DNA from: Isosphaeraceae bacterium
GTDB taxonomy: Bacteria; Planctomycetota; Planctomycetia; Isosphaerales; Isosphaeraceae
Length of the DNA stretch: 64,000 nucleotides
NCBI GenBank assembly: GCA_026004735.1
Contig: BPJS01000001.1
Location: 1,116,001-1,180,000, forward strand
Direction: 5' to 3'
The translations under genes and the position numbers were made by a program. Shown one piece after another: positions 1 to 9,934 of this stretch (positions are counted from its first letter, which is position 1; each line of letters begins with the position of its first letter). Under the pieces are notes generated by a model. That model saw nothing but the letters and a program-made list of their open reading frames with translations. It did no database searches and had not been told where the DNA came from.

Positions 1-635
1 CGGATCCGCTCCGCGAACGGCTCGATGTGGATGTCCGACGCCCGCATGTTCACCGCTTCCTGGATGATCAGATGCACCAGCCGAATTACCGGCGCATCCC
101 CTTCATCCACCCCAACTCCTCCACCCCGCCGATCCCCCGTATCCTCCGCAAAGTCAATCGCCGTGTCCGTAAACTCCTGCAACATCGAGTCGACCGATTC
201 CGTCTCCTGGCTCGTCGACCCGTAATACCGGTTGATCGCCTCGACAATCGCCTCCTTCGGCGCCAAGGCCACCTCGATCTCCCGGTTCAACACAAACCGC
301 AACTTGTCAATCGTTTCAAAATCCATCGGATCATGCATGATCACCTTGATGCTGCCGTTCTCCTGCGCCAGCGGCATCACCAGGTTCTCCCGCGCGATCG
401 ACTCCGGCACCAGCTCCACCACCGATGGCGGGATCTCAATCTCCTGCAAATCCACAAACGCCATCCCAAACTGCTCGGCCTTCGCACGCGTGATCTGGTC
501 AATGTCGGCGTAACCCAGCCGCGTCAACGCCTCCTCCACCGTCGGGCCGACTCGCTTCGCCTCATTGAGCTGATCCGCGCCCACAATCCCCCTCTTGACC
601 AGAATTTCCGTCCAGTCGCGACCTGGCTTGGTCAT
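1..635 (-). CDS. GspE/PilB-type secretion or pilus ATPase, N-terminal part (cut by window edge)
   Basis: Reading the minus strand from ATG at 635 gives 211 codons open to the window edge. The product starts MTKPGRDWTEILVKRGIV and continues with the N-terminal T2SSE domain (about residues 1-140). It then enters the ATPase N-domain with APVIRLVHLIIQEAV and ASDIHIEPF, hallmarks of GspE/PilB. These hexameric ATPases power type II secretion or type IV pilus assembly at the inner membrane. The Walker A and B motifs lie outside the window. The many prepilin-like DUF1559 proteins of planctomycetes are plausible clients. Type II secretion and pilus ATPases cannot be separated from this fragment. Confidence 0.88.
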   Translation of the reverse strand, partial: MTKPGRDWTEILVKRGIVGADQLNEAKRVGPTVEEALTRLGYADIDQITRAKAEQFGMAFVDLQEIEIPPSVVELVPESIARENLVMPLAQENGSIKVIMHDPMDFETIDKLRFVLNREIEVALAPKEAIVEAINRYYGSTSQETESVDSMLQEFTDTAIDFAEDTGDRRGGGVGVDEGDAPVIRLVHLIIQEAVNMRASDIHIEPFAERI

Positions 636-1003
636 GGCTTTTCTTCCAACTCCGTCGGGAACGCGGCCCGCCAACCCGCTACGCCACGCCCCCCACCTCC
701 CACCGAATCGATCGGGCAGTCACCCGCCCCATACGGGCCTGACCCCTATTTTGACAGGCCGGCTCCCCTTCCAGTTCCGCGATCACGCAACCACGCCGCC
801 GGTACCGACCCACCCGTCCTCGCCAAACCCAATCCTAGTAATCCATCATCCACCCTAGCACGTCCCGTCACACACGGTCAATTTGACGAATCCGGCCTTG
901 CTGCCCCGAGCCAACCCCCCCTCCGGCCAACCCCACCCCGCGATGGCTCCCCCCCCCAGCCATCGCGCCATTTCAAAACCCGCAGCGACGATCCGCTCCG
1001 CGA
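636..1003. other. Intergenic gap without a recognisable gene
   Basis: 368 bp between the hydrolase stop and the start of the GspE/PilB gene, both on the minus strand. It is C-rich on the plus strand. The open frames in it are low-complexity P/R-rich shadows. It presumably holds the promoter of the ATPase gene, but no convincing -35/-10 pair or hairpin was seen. Confidence 0.5.
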
Positions 1004-1810
1004 TCAACTCCGCGGAACCACCGACCGAATCCGTTTCCAGGCCTCCTCTCGCGCTCGGGCGTTCGCCGGGCTCGCCTGCGGCCCCTCTCCGGCTCGCATG
1101 AATCCATGCCCCGCGCCCGCGTAAATCACCGGCTCATACCGCTTACCCGCCGCCTTCATCAGCTCCTCGGTCTTCGCGATCGTCGCGTTCACTCGCGCGT
1201 CGTTCTCCCCGTAAAACCCATACACCGGCGCTTGGATCCGACCGATCGCCGCGTCCTCCGGCCCCGTGCCGTAAAAAACAAGCGCCGCCTCGATCCCGTC
1301 GCTGTTCGTCGCAAACCGAAACGCCTGCGTCCCGCCCCAGCAAAATCCCGCTACCACCACCTTCCCATTGCACGCCGGCAACTTCCGCACATGCTCCACC
1401 ACCGCCTTCAGATCCTCCGTCACCTGATCCGGCGGCAGCCCCACGATCGCCCGCCGCACCGCATCCCCACTTCCCATCGCCTCCGTGCCCCCGCCATTCG
1501 GACCCATCCCCGACAACAAATCCGGCGCAATCGCCAGGTAACCCGCTTCCGCAAACTGGTCCGTCACCCCCCGCACCCAGTCCGCCAACCCAAAAATCTC
1601 GTGAATCACCACCACCGCCGTCGCTTTCTCCTTCACCTCCGGATACGCCACAAAACAACGAATCGTCCGATCCCCACGCTTGACATCCTGATACTCCAGG
1701 TGCCGCGGCGAATTCTCCAGCCGCTGCGTCACGTGCTCCTGCCCCCACGCCGCCCAGCTCATCCCCAACACCACCCCAACCGCGACGCCTCCCCTCAACA
1801 CCCCGCGCAT
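1004..1810 (-). CDS. Secreted dienelactone hydrolase family protein
   Basis: A 268-aa alpha/beta hydrolase. The ATG at 1810 is preferred over an upstream start at 1849 because GGAGGTGGAG lies just before it and the product then begins with a clean signal peptide ending near AAWG. The nucleophile elbow GFCWGG carries the catalytic Cys, ENDAR supplies the Asp and AGHGF the His, the Cys-Asp-His triad of dienelactone hydrolases. VVVIHEIFG is the oxyanion-side motif. The family hydrolyses lactones or esters; the substrate here is unknown and the export signal points to a periplasmic role. Confidence 0.87.
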   Translation of the reverse strand: MRGVLRGGVAVGVVLGMSWAAWGQEHVTQRLENSPRHLEYQDVKRGDRTIRCFVAYPEVKEKATAVVVIHEIFGLADWVRGVTDQFAEAGYLAIAPDLLSGMGPNGGGTEAMGSGDAVRRAIVGLPPDQVTEDLKAVVEHVRKLPACNGKVVVAGFCWGGTQAFRFATNSDGIEAALVFYGTGPEDAAIGRIQAPVYGFYGENDARVNATIAKTEELMKAAGKRYEPVIYAGAGHGFMRAGEGPQASPANARAREEAWKRIRSVVPRS

Positions 1811-2028
1811 CGCTCCACCTCCAGATCCTCGCATGCCTCGGACCCTCAAATCGCCCCAGCGCGAGCTTCGTCAGTCTAACCCGGCCCACACCCCCTGTCA
1901 GGCGTCAACCACCGATCTCCTCTTGTCCCCATCCGTTCCCCACGGTACAAGCCACCGCCCGTCACGGCCCCCGTGCCCCAGCCGCGCCACACGTTCCACC
2001 CCATTCCCAAATCGCTCCTCGTCCTTTC

Positions 2029-3243
2029 ATGCTCTCGCCCGCCGCCTGGCGCCTCGATGCCCCCAGCCCCCCGCGCCGCGTCCCCGAACTCGACGGACTT
2101 CGCGGCCTTGCCGCCGCGCTGGTCATTGCCTACCACCTCCGCCACGAATGGTTCCCCTTCGGTTGGGCCGCTGTCGACCTCTTCTTCGTCCTCTCAGGCT
2201 TCCTCATCACGTCCATCATCCTCCGCGACGGCCATCAGCCCGGCTTCCTGCGCCGCTTCTTCCTCCGCCGTGGCCTCCGCATCTGGCCCATCTATTACCT
2301 CGCCCTCCTCGCCCTGATCGTCGCCAACTCCCTCCGACTCCTCCCCGTCCGGCTCCATTGGGCCGGCCTCTGGCCCTACCTGACCTACACCCAAAACCTC
2401 CCCGACTACTGGGGGGGCCACTCGCCCGTCTTCCACCCCTGGCTCCGCCACACCTGGACCCTCGCCATCGAGGAACAGTTCTACCTCCTCTGGCCCGCCC
2501 TGCTGCTGCTAGCGGGCCGCCACCGTGTGGTCCCGCTCGCTCTGGTCTGCCTGGCCGCCACCATCACCGCCCGACTCGGCGGCATCAGAATGACCCTCCT
2601 CCTGGGCCGCCTCGACGGCCTGGCCCTCGGCGCCCTCCTGGCTGCCTGCCACCTAAGACACCCCAGCCCGTCTTCGTCTCAGCCATCCGAGCACCTCGCC
2701 AATCCTGTCCCTCGCTCCTCCCCCCACTCCCTCCTTCGGGGAACCCTACTCCACCCACGCTTCGCCCTCATCCCCGCAGCCGCACTCAGCGCTCTCCTGG
2801 CCCTGACCGAGCGCCTCGGCCTCGACCGGCCCCAGCCCGGTCCCACCCTGACCATCCTCGCCGCCAACCTCGCCGCCTTCGGCCTGGTGGCTTGGACCAT
2901 CCACCATGCCGACCGCCGCCGCACCAGCCTCCTCCGCAACCCGGCCCTCGTCCGCCTCGGCCAGATCAGCTACGGCCTCTACCTCTACCATCCTCTGGTC
3001 CTCGGCTACTCCGCCGGCACCCTCCGCCTGGCCCGCTGGGGCGACATGCCCGCCGGCCGGCTCCTGATCTCCCTGCTGGCCTGCCTCCTCGTCGCCACCC
3101 TCTCCTGGGTCCTCGTCGAGCGGCCGCTCCTGCGCCTCAAGGACCGCCTCGCCCCCCATCACGCTCCGCCTCTCCCGCCACCCCACATCGAGCTGGCGAC
3201 CTCCCCAACCCCCGAATCCGCCCCACTGCGTCGCTCGCCCTGA
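2029..3243 (+). CDS. Acyltransferase 3 (OafA/YrhL-like) membrane protein
   Basis: 404 aa with about ten hydrophobic segments. The N-terminus holds the acyltransferase-3 signature: ELDGLRGLAAALVIAYHL (catalytic-type His), FFVLSGFLIT and RRGLRIWPIYYL. HTWTLAIEEQFYLLWP follows at about residue 145, and the C-terminus has the usual GLYLYHPLVL segment. These enzymes move acyl groups onto surface glycans or lipids across the inner membrane. The tail (residues 375-404) is Pro-rich. The acceptor is unknown. No strong Shine-Dalgarno precedes the chosen ATG. Confidence 0.9.
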   Translation: MLSPAAWRLDAPSPPRRVPELDGLRGLAAALVIAYHLRHEWFPFGWAAVDLFFVLSGFLITSIILRDGHQPGFLRRFFLRRGLRIWPIYYLALLALIVANSLRLLPVRLHWAGLWPYLTYTQNLPDYWGGHSPVFHPWLRHTWTLAIEEQFYLLWPALLLLAGRHRVVPLALVCLAATITARLGGIRMTLLLGRLDGLALGALLAACHLRHPSPSSSQPSEHLANPVPRSSPHSLLRGTLLHPRFALIPAAALSALLALTERLGLDRPQPGPTLTILAANLAAFGLVAWTIHHADRRRTSLLRNPALVRLGQISYGLYLYHPLVLGYSAGTLRLARWGDMPAGRLLISLLACLLVATLSWVLVERPLLRLKDRLAPHHAPPLPPPHIELATSPTPESAPLRRSP

Positions 3244-3577
3244 GCGGCCTCGATCCGGACTGTTCCTTCTCACCACAGCGTTCAACCCAGGAGCGGCTTA
3301 CCCCCCCCCGGCCTTAGGCCGACAGCTCCCCCGGGCCATCCTTCCGGCGGCGCCTTCCCCGACGGGCCTCGACCCCGTGGATCCCGACCCGAGCCGATCC
3401 TCTCTCAGACCCTTCCGATCCCCCACAACGGACTTGTCCTCGGAGTGCCTCGGCTCGATTCAAGACTTGGTCAAGAGGATCAGCCGTGCCTCCAGCGCAT
3501 TCAAAAAAGCGGGCGGCTCAGACCCCTCGGGGATCGAGCCGCCCGCTCGACGTGCTTCCCGCTTCGGCGAATTACGC
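3244..3577. other. Convergent intergenic gap
   Basis: 334 bp between the convergent acyltransferase and ppdK genes. The only structure recognised is the ppdK terminator listed separately; the remainder shows no gene. Confidence 0.5.
3502..3547 (-). terminator. Rho-independent terminator of ppdK
   Basis: On the minus strand a perfect 12-bp stem (AGCGGGCGGCTC with its complement, plus-strand arms 3508-3519 and 3536-3547) is followed by six T. It lies about 30 bp after the ppdK stop codon. Confidence 0.85.
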
Positions 3578-6253
3578 CTACTTGTCCCGGCTCACCACCT
3601 GGCCTTCCGAGAGCGCCGCCTGCGCCGCCGCCAACCGCGCAATCGGCACCCGGAACGGCGAGCACGACACATAGTCCATCCCCACCTGGTGGCAGAAGCC
3701 GACCGAGTCGGGATCGCCACCGTGCTCGCCGCAGATACCGATCTTCAGATGCTCGCCGTGTTTCGCCTTGCGGCTGGCTCGACCCCGCTCGACCCCCATC
3801 CGGATCAGTTGCCCAACCCCGCCCACGTCGATCGACTGGAACGGATCGACCGGCAGAATCTTCTCCTTCAGATACGTCGGCATGAACGCCTTGATGTCGT
3901 CCCGGCTGAAGCCAAACGTCATCTGCGTCAGGTCGTTGGTCCCGAACGAGAAAAACTGCGCTTCCTCGGCAATCTGGTCGGCCACCAGCGCCGCCCGCGG
4001 AATTTCAATCATCGTCCCGATCTGATACTCCACCCGGACCCCCGCCTGCTTCATCACCTCCTCGGCCACCGCGATGGCGCGCTTCTTCAAAAACACCAGC
4101 TCTTCGACCGTCCCAACCAGCGGAATCATGATCTCGGGCAACACCTCCTTGCCCTTCTTCTTGACGGCGATCGCGGCTCCGATGATCGCCCGGATCTGCA
4201 TGTCCCCAATCTCCGGGTAGACGATCGGCAGCCGGCAGCCCCGGAACCCCAGCATCGGGTTGAATTCGTGCAACTGCTCCACCCGCTGCCGAACCTTCTC
4301 CACGCTGATCCCCAACTGCCGGGCCACCTCGGCCTGGCCCTCTTCGTCGTGCGGCAAAAACTCATGCAGCGGCGGATCCAGCAGCCGGATCGTCACCGGC
4401 AGCCCCGCCATCGCCTCGAAGATCCCAATGAAATCGTCCCGCTGGTACGGCTCGAGCGCCGCCAGGGCTTTCTTACGACCCTCCTCATCGTCGGCCAGGA
4501 TCATCTTGCGCATGTCGACAATCCGCTGGCCCTCGAAAAACATGTGCTCCGTGCGGCACAAACCGATCCCCTCAGCGCCAAACTCACGCGCCCGCGCCGC
4601 GTCGCTCGGCGTATCCGCGTTGGTCCTCACCTTCAACTTGCGAAACCCATCCGCCCAACTCATCAACCGCGCAAAATGCCCCGAAATCGTTGGCGGAATC
4701 GTCTCCACATGCCCGACCATCACATCCCCGGTCGAGCCATTGATCGTCATAAACTCCCCTTCCTTGACCACCTGACCGGCGACCGTCACCGTCCCGTTCT
4801 TCTCATCGATCTGCAACGCCTCGCATCCCACCACGCACGGCTTGCCCCAGCCCCGCGCCACCACCGCCGCATGGCTCGCTTTACCCCCCGTCGACGTCAG
4901 AATCCCCTCCGCCAGATGCATCCCCGCCACATCCTCCGGGCTGGTCTCCTTACGCACCAGCAGAATCGGCTCCTTCTCGTGCTCCTCCTTGTACGCCACC
5001 GCCTTCTCGGCCGACAAAATGATCCGGCCCGACGCCGCCCCAGGACTCGCCGCAATCCCCTGCGCCACCGGCTTGTTCTTGCTCTTCGGGTCCAACTGCG
5101 GCAGCAGCAGATGATTCAGACTCTCGGGATTAACCCGCAACACCGCCGTCTTCTGGTCAATCAGTCCCTCCTCGGCCATCTCCACCGCAATCCGCACCGC
5201 CGCCGTCCCCGTCCGCTTCCCCGTACGGGTCTGCAGCATGTAGAGCTTCCCGTCCTCCACCGTAAACTCAATGTCCTGCATATCCTTGTAGTGCGACTCG
5301 AGCTTCTTCCGAATCTCCAGAAGCTGCGCGTAGACCTCCGGCATCTCCCGCTCAAGCTGATCAATGTGCTCCGGCGTCCGAATCCCCGCCACCACATCCT
5401 CGCCCTGCGCATTGATCAAATAATCCCCATAAAACACGTTCTCCCCTGTATTCGGGTCCCGCGTGAACGCCACCCCCGTCCCCGACTTCGGACCTGTGTT
5501 CCCAAAGACCATCGCCTGCACGTTGACCGCCGTGCCCTTCAATCCCGTGATCCGCTCAATCCGCCGATACTCCTGCGCCTTCTTCCCCATCCAACTGTTA
5601 AACACCGCGTTGATCGCCAGCCAGAGCTGCTGCCGTGGATCCTGCGGAAAATCCTCCCCCACATGCTGCCGATACACCGCCTTGTACCGCCGCACCAACT
5701 CCTTCAAATCCTCAGCCGTCAGCTCCGTGTCCAGCTTCACCCCCCGCTCAGCCTTCAACGCGCTCAGCTCGTGCTCAAAATGTTCATGGTCGACCCCCAT
5801 CGCCGTCGACCCAAACATGTCGATCAACCGCCGATACCCGTCATACGCAAACCGCGGATTGCCCGTCTTCTTGGCCAGACCCTCAACCGACTCGTCCGTC
5901 AGCCCCAAATTCAAAATCGTGTTCATCATCCCCGGCATCGACAACGCCGCGCCCGACCGCACCGACACCAGCAGCGGATCAGCCGGGTCCCCAAACTTCT
6001 TGCCCGTCAGCTCCTCCACACCCTTCAACGCCGCCTCCACCTGCGGCTTGACCTCCTCGGGCAGCTTCCGACCATTCTCGTAATACGCCGCGCACACCTC
6101 CGTCGTGATCGTAAAGCCCGGCGGAACCGGAATCCCAATTGCGCTCATCTCGGCCAGGTTTGCACCCTTGCCCCCGAGCAGATCCTTCATCTTCGCCGTG
6201 CCTTCGGCCTTGCCACCACCGAAGCTGTACACGTACTTCTGCGTCTGCGCCAT
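3578..6253 (-). CDS. ppdK: Pyruvate, phosphate dikinase
   Basis: 891 aa from ATG 6253 (MAQTQKYVYSFGGG), the usual PPDK length and N-terminus; an upstream in-frame start at 6319 would only add a Cys/Arg-rich tail. Order: N-terminal ATP-grasp domain (LLGGKGANLAEM), swivelling phosphohistidine domain with the catalytic His in GGKASHAAVVARG, and C-terminal PEP/pyruvate barrel with GICGEHGGDP and FGTNDLTQMTFG. It interconverts pyruvate, ATP and Pi with PEP, AMP and PPi, setting flux between glycolysis and gluconeogenesis. It stands alone with its own terminator. Confidence 0.97.
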   Translation of the reverse strand: MAQTQKYVYSFGGGKAEGTAKMKDLLGGKGANLAEMSAIGIPVPPGFTITTEVCAAYYENGRKLPEEVKPQVEAALKGVEELTGKKFGDPADPLLVSVRSGAALSMPGMMNTILNLGLTDESVEGLAKKTGNPRFAYDGYRRLIDMFGSTAMGVDHEHFEHELSALKAERGVKLDTELTAEDLKELVRRYKAVYRQHVGEDFPQDPRQQLWLAINAVFNSWMGKKAQEYRRIERITGLKGTAVNVQAMVFGNTGPKSGTGVAFTRDPNTGENVFYGDYLINAQGEDVVAGIRTPEHIDQLEREMPEVYAQLLEIRKKLESHYKDMQDIEFTVEDGKLYMLQTRTGKRTGTAAVRIAVEMAEEGLIDQKTAVLRVNPESLNHLLLPQLDPKSKNKPVAQGIAASPGAASGRIILSAEKAVAYKEEHEKEPILLVRKETSPEDVAGMHLAEGILTSTGGKASHAAVVARGWGKPCVVGCEALQIDEKNGTVTVAGQVVKEGEFMTINGSTGDVMVGHVETIPPTISGHFARLMSWADGFRKLKVRTNADTPSDAARAREFGAEGIGLCRTEHMFFEGQRIVDMRKMILADDEEGRKKALAALEPYQRDDFIGIFEAMAGLPVTIRLLDPPLHEFLPHDEEGQAEVARQLGISVEKVRQRVEQLHEFNPMLGFRGCRLPIVYPEIGDMQIRAIIGAAIAVKKKGKEVLPEIMIPLVGTVEELVFLKKRAIAVAEEVMKQAGVRVEYQIGTMIEIPRAALVADQIAEEAQFFSFGTNDLTQMTFGFSRDDIKAFMPTYLKEKILPVDPFQSIDVGGVGQLIRMGVERGRASRKAKHGEHLKIGICGEHGGDPDSVGFCHQVGMDYVSCSPFRVPIARLAAAQAALSEGQVVSRDK

Positions 6254-6416
6254 GGCTCTCGCGTCCAATGGATCCAGGCCCGCCGCGAAACCACACGCCG
6301 AACACCAGCGCATCGGCATCCGGTCGACCCGGGACTCGTATTCCCAAGAGTCCCGACTCTAGCGGTCGCCCCGCGCCATCGTCAATCAATCACCTGATCG
6401 CCCCGGCCCCCACGCC

Positions 6417-7325
6417 TCACCGCAACGCTAGCCCCGCCCGCCGATCTGCCCCCACAATCAGCCGCCCCCCTCCATGCCGCGAGGAAAACTCGCCCCAGCT
6501 CATCCGCACCGGATCCGCACGCCGCGGCAAAACCACGCCCCGAAGCTCCCCGGCCACCGCTTCCAAACCCTCAGGCCCTCGCACCCACAGGCTCCGCGTC
6601 GCCCGGTCGTACAACAACAACTCGCCCCCCAGGTGATACCCCGCCGCCCCAAACGTCACACGCCCCCGCCCCGGCACCCGCGCATCAAACTGATCGGCCG
6701 CCTCCCGCCGCGCCGACGACTCAAACAACACCAAGACCGGCACCCCCCCCGGCTCATCGTTCACCAGCAATACCTTTTGCAGCACATGCAGCGGATACGC
6801 CGTCCATTCCCCCCCGACTTCCGTCACATACATCACCGCTCGGTCGCTCAGACGCTCCCACCGATCCTCGCCCCGCCGCTCAACAATCGGTACGTCAATC
6901 GCCCGAATCACATCCCGGCCCATCGGCGTCGACAACCGCTCGACGTCCAACTGCCCCGCCGGCACCCGAAACCAATCATGGCCCGCCTTCCCAAACCAAC
7001 CGGCCCACAACCACGTCTCTCCCCCCGAATCATGCACCCAATTCTCCGGCGGTTGCGAGAAGTCCAGCTTCGGACCAATCGCCACATAGTCCATCAACTG
7101 CGTGTCTTCCACACGCTCCCATTCCGCTCGCAACCCCGTGATCTCCCAGACCAACCGCGGCATCCCTTGGCCGACCACCAACGCCACCGGCGCAATCGCC
7201 GCCAGCATCAGCGCCCGATGCCAACCCCACCCCGTTCGCCAACTCCCTGTCCACCGGCCCACGCTCCGCGCCATCCACCCGCCCCAAGCCACCCCGAGCC
7301 TGCGTCCGGACATCTTCCCGTCCAT
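6417..7325 (-). CDS. Membrane-anchored DUF3179-like protein
   Basis: 302 aa with one N-terminal membrane segment (about residues 38-58, LMLAAIAPVALVVGQG) and a long exported part. Residues 180-290 (TAYPLHVLQKVLLVND, PVLVLFESS, then YDRATRSLWV) follow the layout of DUF3179: a YPL start, a central strand pair, then a D-x-x-T-x-S-x-W core. The protein at 24206-25306 is a clearer member. The Cys/Trp residues of typical members are missing, so this copy is divergent. Function unknown. An internal ATG at 7313 is an alternative start. Confidence 0.7.
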   Translation of the reverse strand: MDGKMSGRRLGVAWGGWMARSVGRWTGSWRTGWGWHRALMLAAIAPVALVVGQGMPRLVWEITGLRAEWERVEDTQLMDYVAIGPKLDFSQPPENWVHDSGGETWLWAGWFGKAGHDWFRVPAGQLDVERLSTPMGRDVIRAIDVPIVERRGEDRWERLSDRAVMYVTEVGGEWTAYPLHVLQKVLLVNDEPGGVPVLVLFESSARREAADQFDARVPGRGRVTFGAAGYHLGGELLLYDRATRSLWVRGPEGLEAVAGELRGVVLPRRADPVRMSWGEFSSRHGGGRLIVGADRRAGLALR

Positions 7326-7693
7326 CGCATAGCCCCCCTGACCCTCTGGTCAGCCAAGCCCTCAACCCGCCTCGACGCGGTTCCGCTCAAACCCGGATTA
7401 ACCCGATCTTTACGCCACCCAACCCCACCCTTATCCCCCACCCCAGAAGCCCCGTCAATCAGAAACACCTCAATCCCTGACAGAGCATAGGACACCCGGC
7501 AACCCGACAAACCGATTGCCCCGCCCACTCTAACCCCCCCGGCTCCACACCCCTCCGCCCCCCCGACCCCCACCGGACAGGCAACCCAGCCGCCCGGGCG
7601 CGGGTAATCTCTATAGGTTCGGGCATTGGCTTATCGAACTGCCGCGATCCCGGAGCCTCATCCGGATCGCTTCTCCCCACCTCGGACCCACCC
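7326..7693. other. Divergent intergenic region
   Basis: 368 bp between the divergently transcribed DUF3179-like gene and the HIT gene, so promoters for both should lie here. It is very C-rich; no operator or hairpin was recognised. Confidence 0.45.
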
Positions 7694-8212
7694 ATGGACC
7701 ACATTTGGGCTCCCTGGCGCGCTCAATACATCCGCGAATCGGCCACCCAACCCCCCTCCGACGCGTGCTTCTTCTGCCGGGGGCTGGCCGATTCCAACGA
7801 CCGCGCCAACCTCCTCGTCTGGCGCCGCCCTCAATCCGCCGTTTTTTTGAATCGCTTCCCGTATAATAACGGACACCTGCTCGTGGCTCCCCACGCCCAC
7901 CGCAGCTCCCTGACCGACTTCCAAGGCTCCGAACTGGCCGAACCGCTCGAAACCGTCCGCCTGTGCCTGATCCTCCTCAACCGAATCCTCCAACCCCAGG
8001 GTTACAACATCGGGCTGAACCTCGGTCGATCCGCCGGCGCGGGCGTTCCCGGCCACCTCCACTGGCACGTCGTCCCCCGCTGGGACGGCGACACCAACTT
8101 CATGCCCGTCCTGGCCAGCACCAAAGTCATCGTCGAGAGCCTCGACGCCTTTCACGACCGCTGGCAGGCCGAACTCCGCCTCCTCGAAAACCTCGACCCC
8201 CAATCTTCTTGA
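7694..8212 (+). CDS. HIT family nucleotide hydrolase/phosphorylase
   Basis: 172 aa. It begins with the MDHIWAPWRAQYI motif shared by Ap4A-phosphorylase-type HIT proteins, has a CFFC pair at about residues 24-27, NRFPYNNGHLLVAPHAH in the middle, and the histidine-triad motif GHLHWHVVPRW near residue 118. The middle His of the triad is the nucleophile. The family cleaves dinucleoside polyphosphates or related nucleotides in the cytoplasm. It runs in the same direction as the PIN-TRAM gene 69 bp downstream. Confidence 0.92.
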   Translation: MDHIWAPWRAQYIRESATQPPSDACFFCRGLADSNDRANLLVWRRPQSAVFLNRFPYNNGHLLVAPHAHRSSLTDFQGSELAEPLETVRLCLILLNRILQPQGYNIGLNLGRSAGAGVPGHLHWHVVPRWDGDTNFMPVLASTKVIVESLDAFHDRWQAELRLLENLDPQSS

Positions 8213-8281
8213 CACTCCGATGACCCACTCGGCCTCCCTCACTCAACCCGCCTCCTACGCCCCCGCCGGAGGGCGCCGCCC

Positions 8282-9373
8282 ATGCTGATGACGCTCATCC
8301 GTGCCATCTTCTTTCTGACCGTCGCCGGACTGGCCGCCCGGCTGGCCCAACTCGTCGGAGGCGGTAGCGACAACCTCCTCGTCCCCGCCCTGGCCTTCGT
8401 CGGCGTCATGCTCGCCGCCGTCGCCGTCGTCGTCTGCGACCTGCTCATCCCCCGCAAAAAGATCCAGACCATCTCCGCCGTCTACTTCGGCCTGGTCGTC
8501 GGCCTGATCCTCTCCAACCTCCTCCAGACCGCCCTGGACCCCTCGCTGGCCCTCCTGGTGAGCCCCGAATCTCAAAACCTCCTCCGTCCGGTCATCCTCG
8601 GCATCCTCACCGTCGTCATCTGCTACATCTGCGTCAGCCTCCTGCTCCAAACCAAAGACGACTTCCGCTTCATCATCCCCTACATGGAATTCTCTCGCGA
8701 GCTGAAAGGCTCCCGCCCCCTCGTCCTCGACACCTCCGTCGTCATCGACGGCCGCATCGCCGACGTCGCCGAGGCCCGGCTTCTCGACCAACCCCTGCTC
8801 GTCCCCAGTTTCGTCCTCCAGGAACTCCAGACCATCGCCGACAGCTCCGACCGCCTCCGCCGCAACCGCGGCCGCCGCGGCCTCGACATCCTCCAACGCC
8901 TCCAAAAAATGCCCGGCCTCGATATCCGCATCCACGAGGCCGACGACACCCCGGCCGGCACCCCCGACAGCGAAGTCGACAAAAAACTCGTCGCCCTGGC
9001 CAAGTCCCTCGGCGGCAAAGTCGTCACCAACGACTACAACCTCAACAAGGTCGCCCGCCTCCAGGGCGTCGAAGTCATCAACCTCAACGAACTGTCCAAC
9101 GCCCTCAAACCCGTCGTCCTCCCCGGCGAAACCCTCGAAGTCAAACTCATCAAACGCGGCGAAGAACCCGGCCAGGGCGTCGGCTACCTCGACGACGGCA
9201 CCATGGTCGTTGTCGAACAGGGACTCCACCACCTCGGCGAACGCGTCCGCGTCACCGCCACCAGCGTCCTCCAAACCAACGCCGGCCGCATGATCTTCGG
9301 ACGCCTCGACCTTGCCCCCGCCCCTTCTTCCACCCCGCCCCGCGGATCCCACCAGCGCGACGACCGCCTCTGA
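8282..9373 (+). CDS. PIN-TRAM domain membrane protein (YacL-like)
   Basis: 363 aa, with GGAGGG 12 nt before the ATG. Four hydrophobic segments (residues 1-125) precede a PIN nuclease domain starting LVLDTSVVIDGRI at about residue 149, with acidic residues in DTS, in ELQTIAD and in VTNDYNLNK. A TRAM RNA-binding domain (about 275-350) includes LPGETLEVKL and VVEQG. The architecture matches YacL-type proteins, putative membrane-tethered ribonucleases of unknown substrate. The C-terminal 25 residues are disordered. Confidence 0.93.
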   Translation: MLMTLIRAIFFLTVAGLAARLAQLVGGGSDNLLVPALAFVGVMLAAVAVVVCDLLIPRKKIQTISAVYFGLVVGLILSNLLQTALDPSLALLVSPESQNLLRPVILGILTVVICYICVSLLLQTKDDFRFIIPYMEFSRELKGSRPLVLDTSVVIDGRIADVAEARLLDQPLLVPSFVLQELQTIADSSDRLRRNRGRRGLDILQRLQKMPGLDIRIHEADDTPAGTPDSEVDKKLVALAKSLGGKVVTNDYNLNKVARLQGVEVINLNELSNALKPVVLPGETLEVKLIKRGEEPGQGVGYLDDGTMVVVEQGLHHLGERVRVTATSVLQTNAGRMIFGRLDLAPAPSSTPPRGSHQRDDRL

Positions 9374-9488
9374 GCCGCCCCAACCGCCTATTCCACAAAC
9401 GACGACTGTTAACTTGTTCCTATGATCACGTAATGATATAAGACGTTGATCGTATTTTCTTGAGCTTTTCCGACTTCTCTTCCCGAGC

Positions 9489-9704
9489 TCAACCAGTCCA
9501 CTCCCCCGTCGGCTCGTCACCCGGCTCGCAGGTCCCGTCATAAACCGATCCGCACCACCGGCACACCAGAATCTCCTCGCAGGTCGGGCACGCCACCGCC
9601 ACATCGCAGGCCTGGACCGCCGCGTATGCCTCGGGCGTCGGTGGCACATACTCAGCGCCACATTGCGCACACATCAACGGTCGCTCGCAATACGCACACC
9701 GCAT
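9489..9704 (-). CDS. Small double zinc-ribbon-like protein
   Basis: 71 aa with ten Cys arranged as four knuckles: CAYC, CAQC, CPTC and CRWC. This predicts two treble-clef or ribbon-type zinc sites. A GGGGAGGGATG stretch precedes the ATG. No enzymatic motif is present, and the acidic tail may be flexible. Function unknown; such mini-proteins may act as protein or nucleic-acid adaptors (inference). Confidence 0.7.
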   Translation of the reverse strand: MRCAYCERPLMCAQCGAEYVPPTPEAYAAVQACDVAVACPTCEEILVCRWCGSVYDGTCEPGDEPTGEWTG

Positions 9705-9934
9705 TTCGCATCCCTCCCCGGGCTGTTTGCGTTGGCTCGCGCGTCCGCCTCCGCCGCCAACCTCATGTTTTCATTCTACCCTCGGGCCTTGGCCCTGCCT
9801 CGGGGTTTCTCCATCCCCCTTTCCGGCCACACTCCCCCGGACCGCGCCGGCTCCCCGAACGGATTCGGGGCTGGCTCCACCGACCCGGTGGACCAGCCCC
9901 GAACCCTCAGCTTGCCTCGGACCCGCCGGGACGC

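Noticed and set aside
3377..6397. A 1006-codon plus-strand open frame
   Set aside because: Antisense to ppdK; the product is Arg/His/Leu-rich without any family motif. It is a shadow of high GC codon use.
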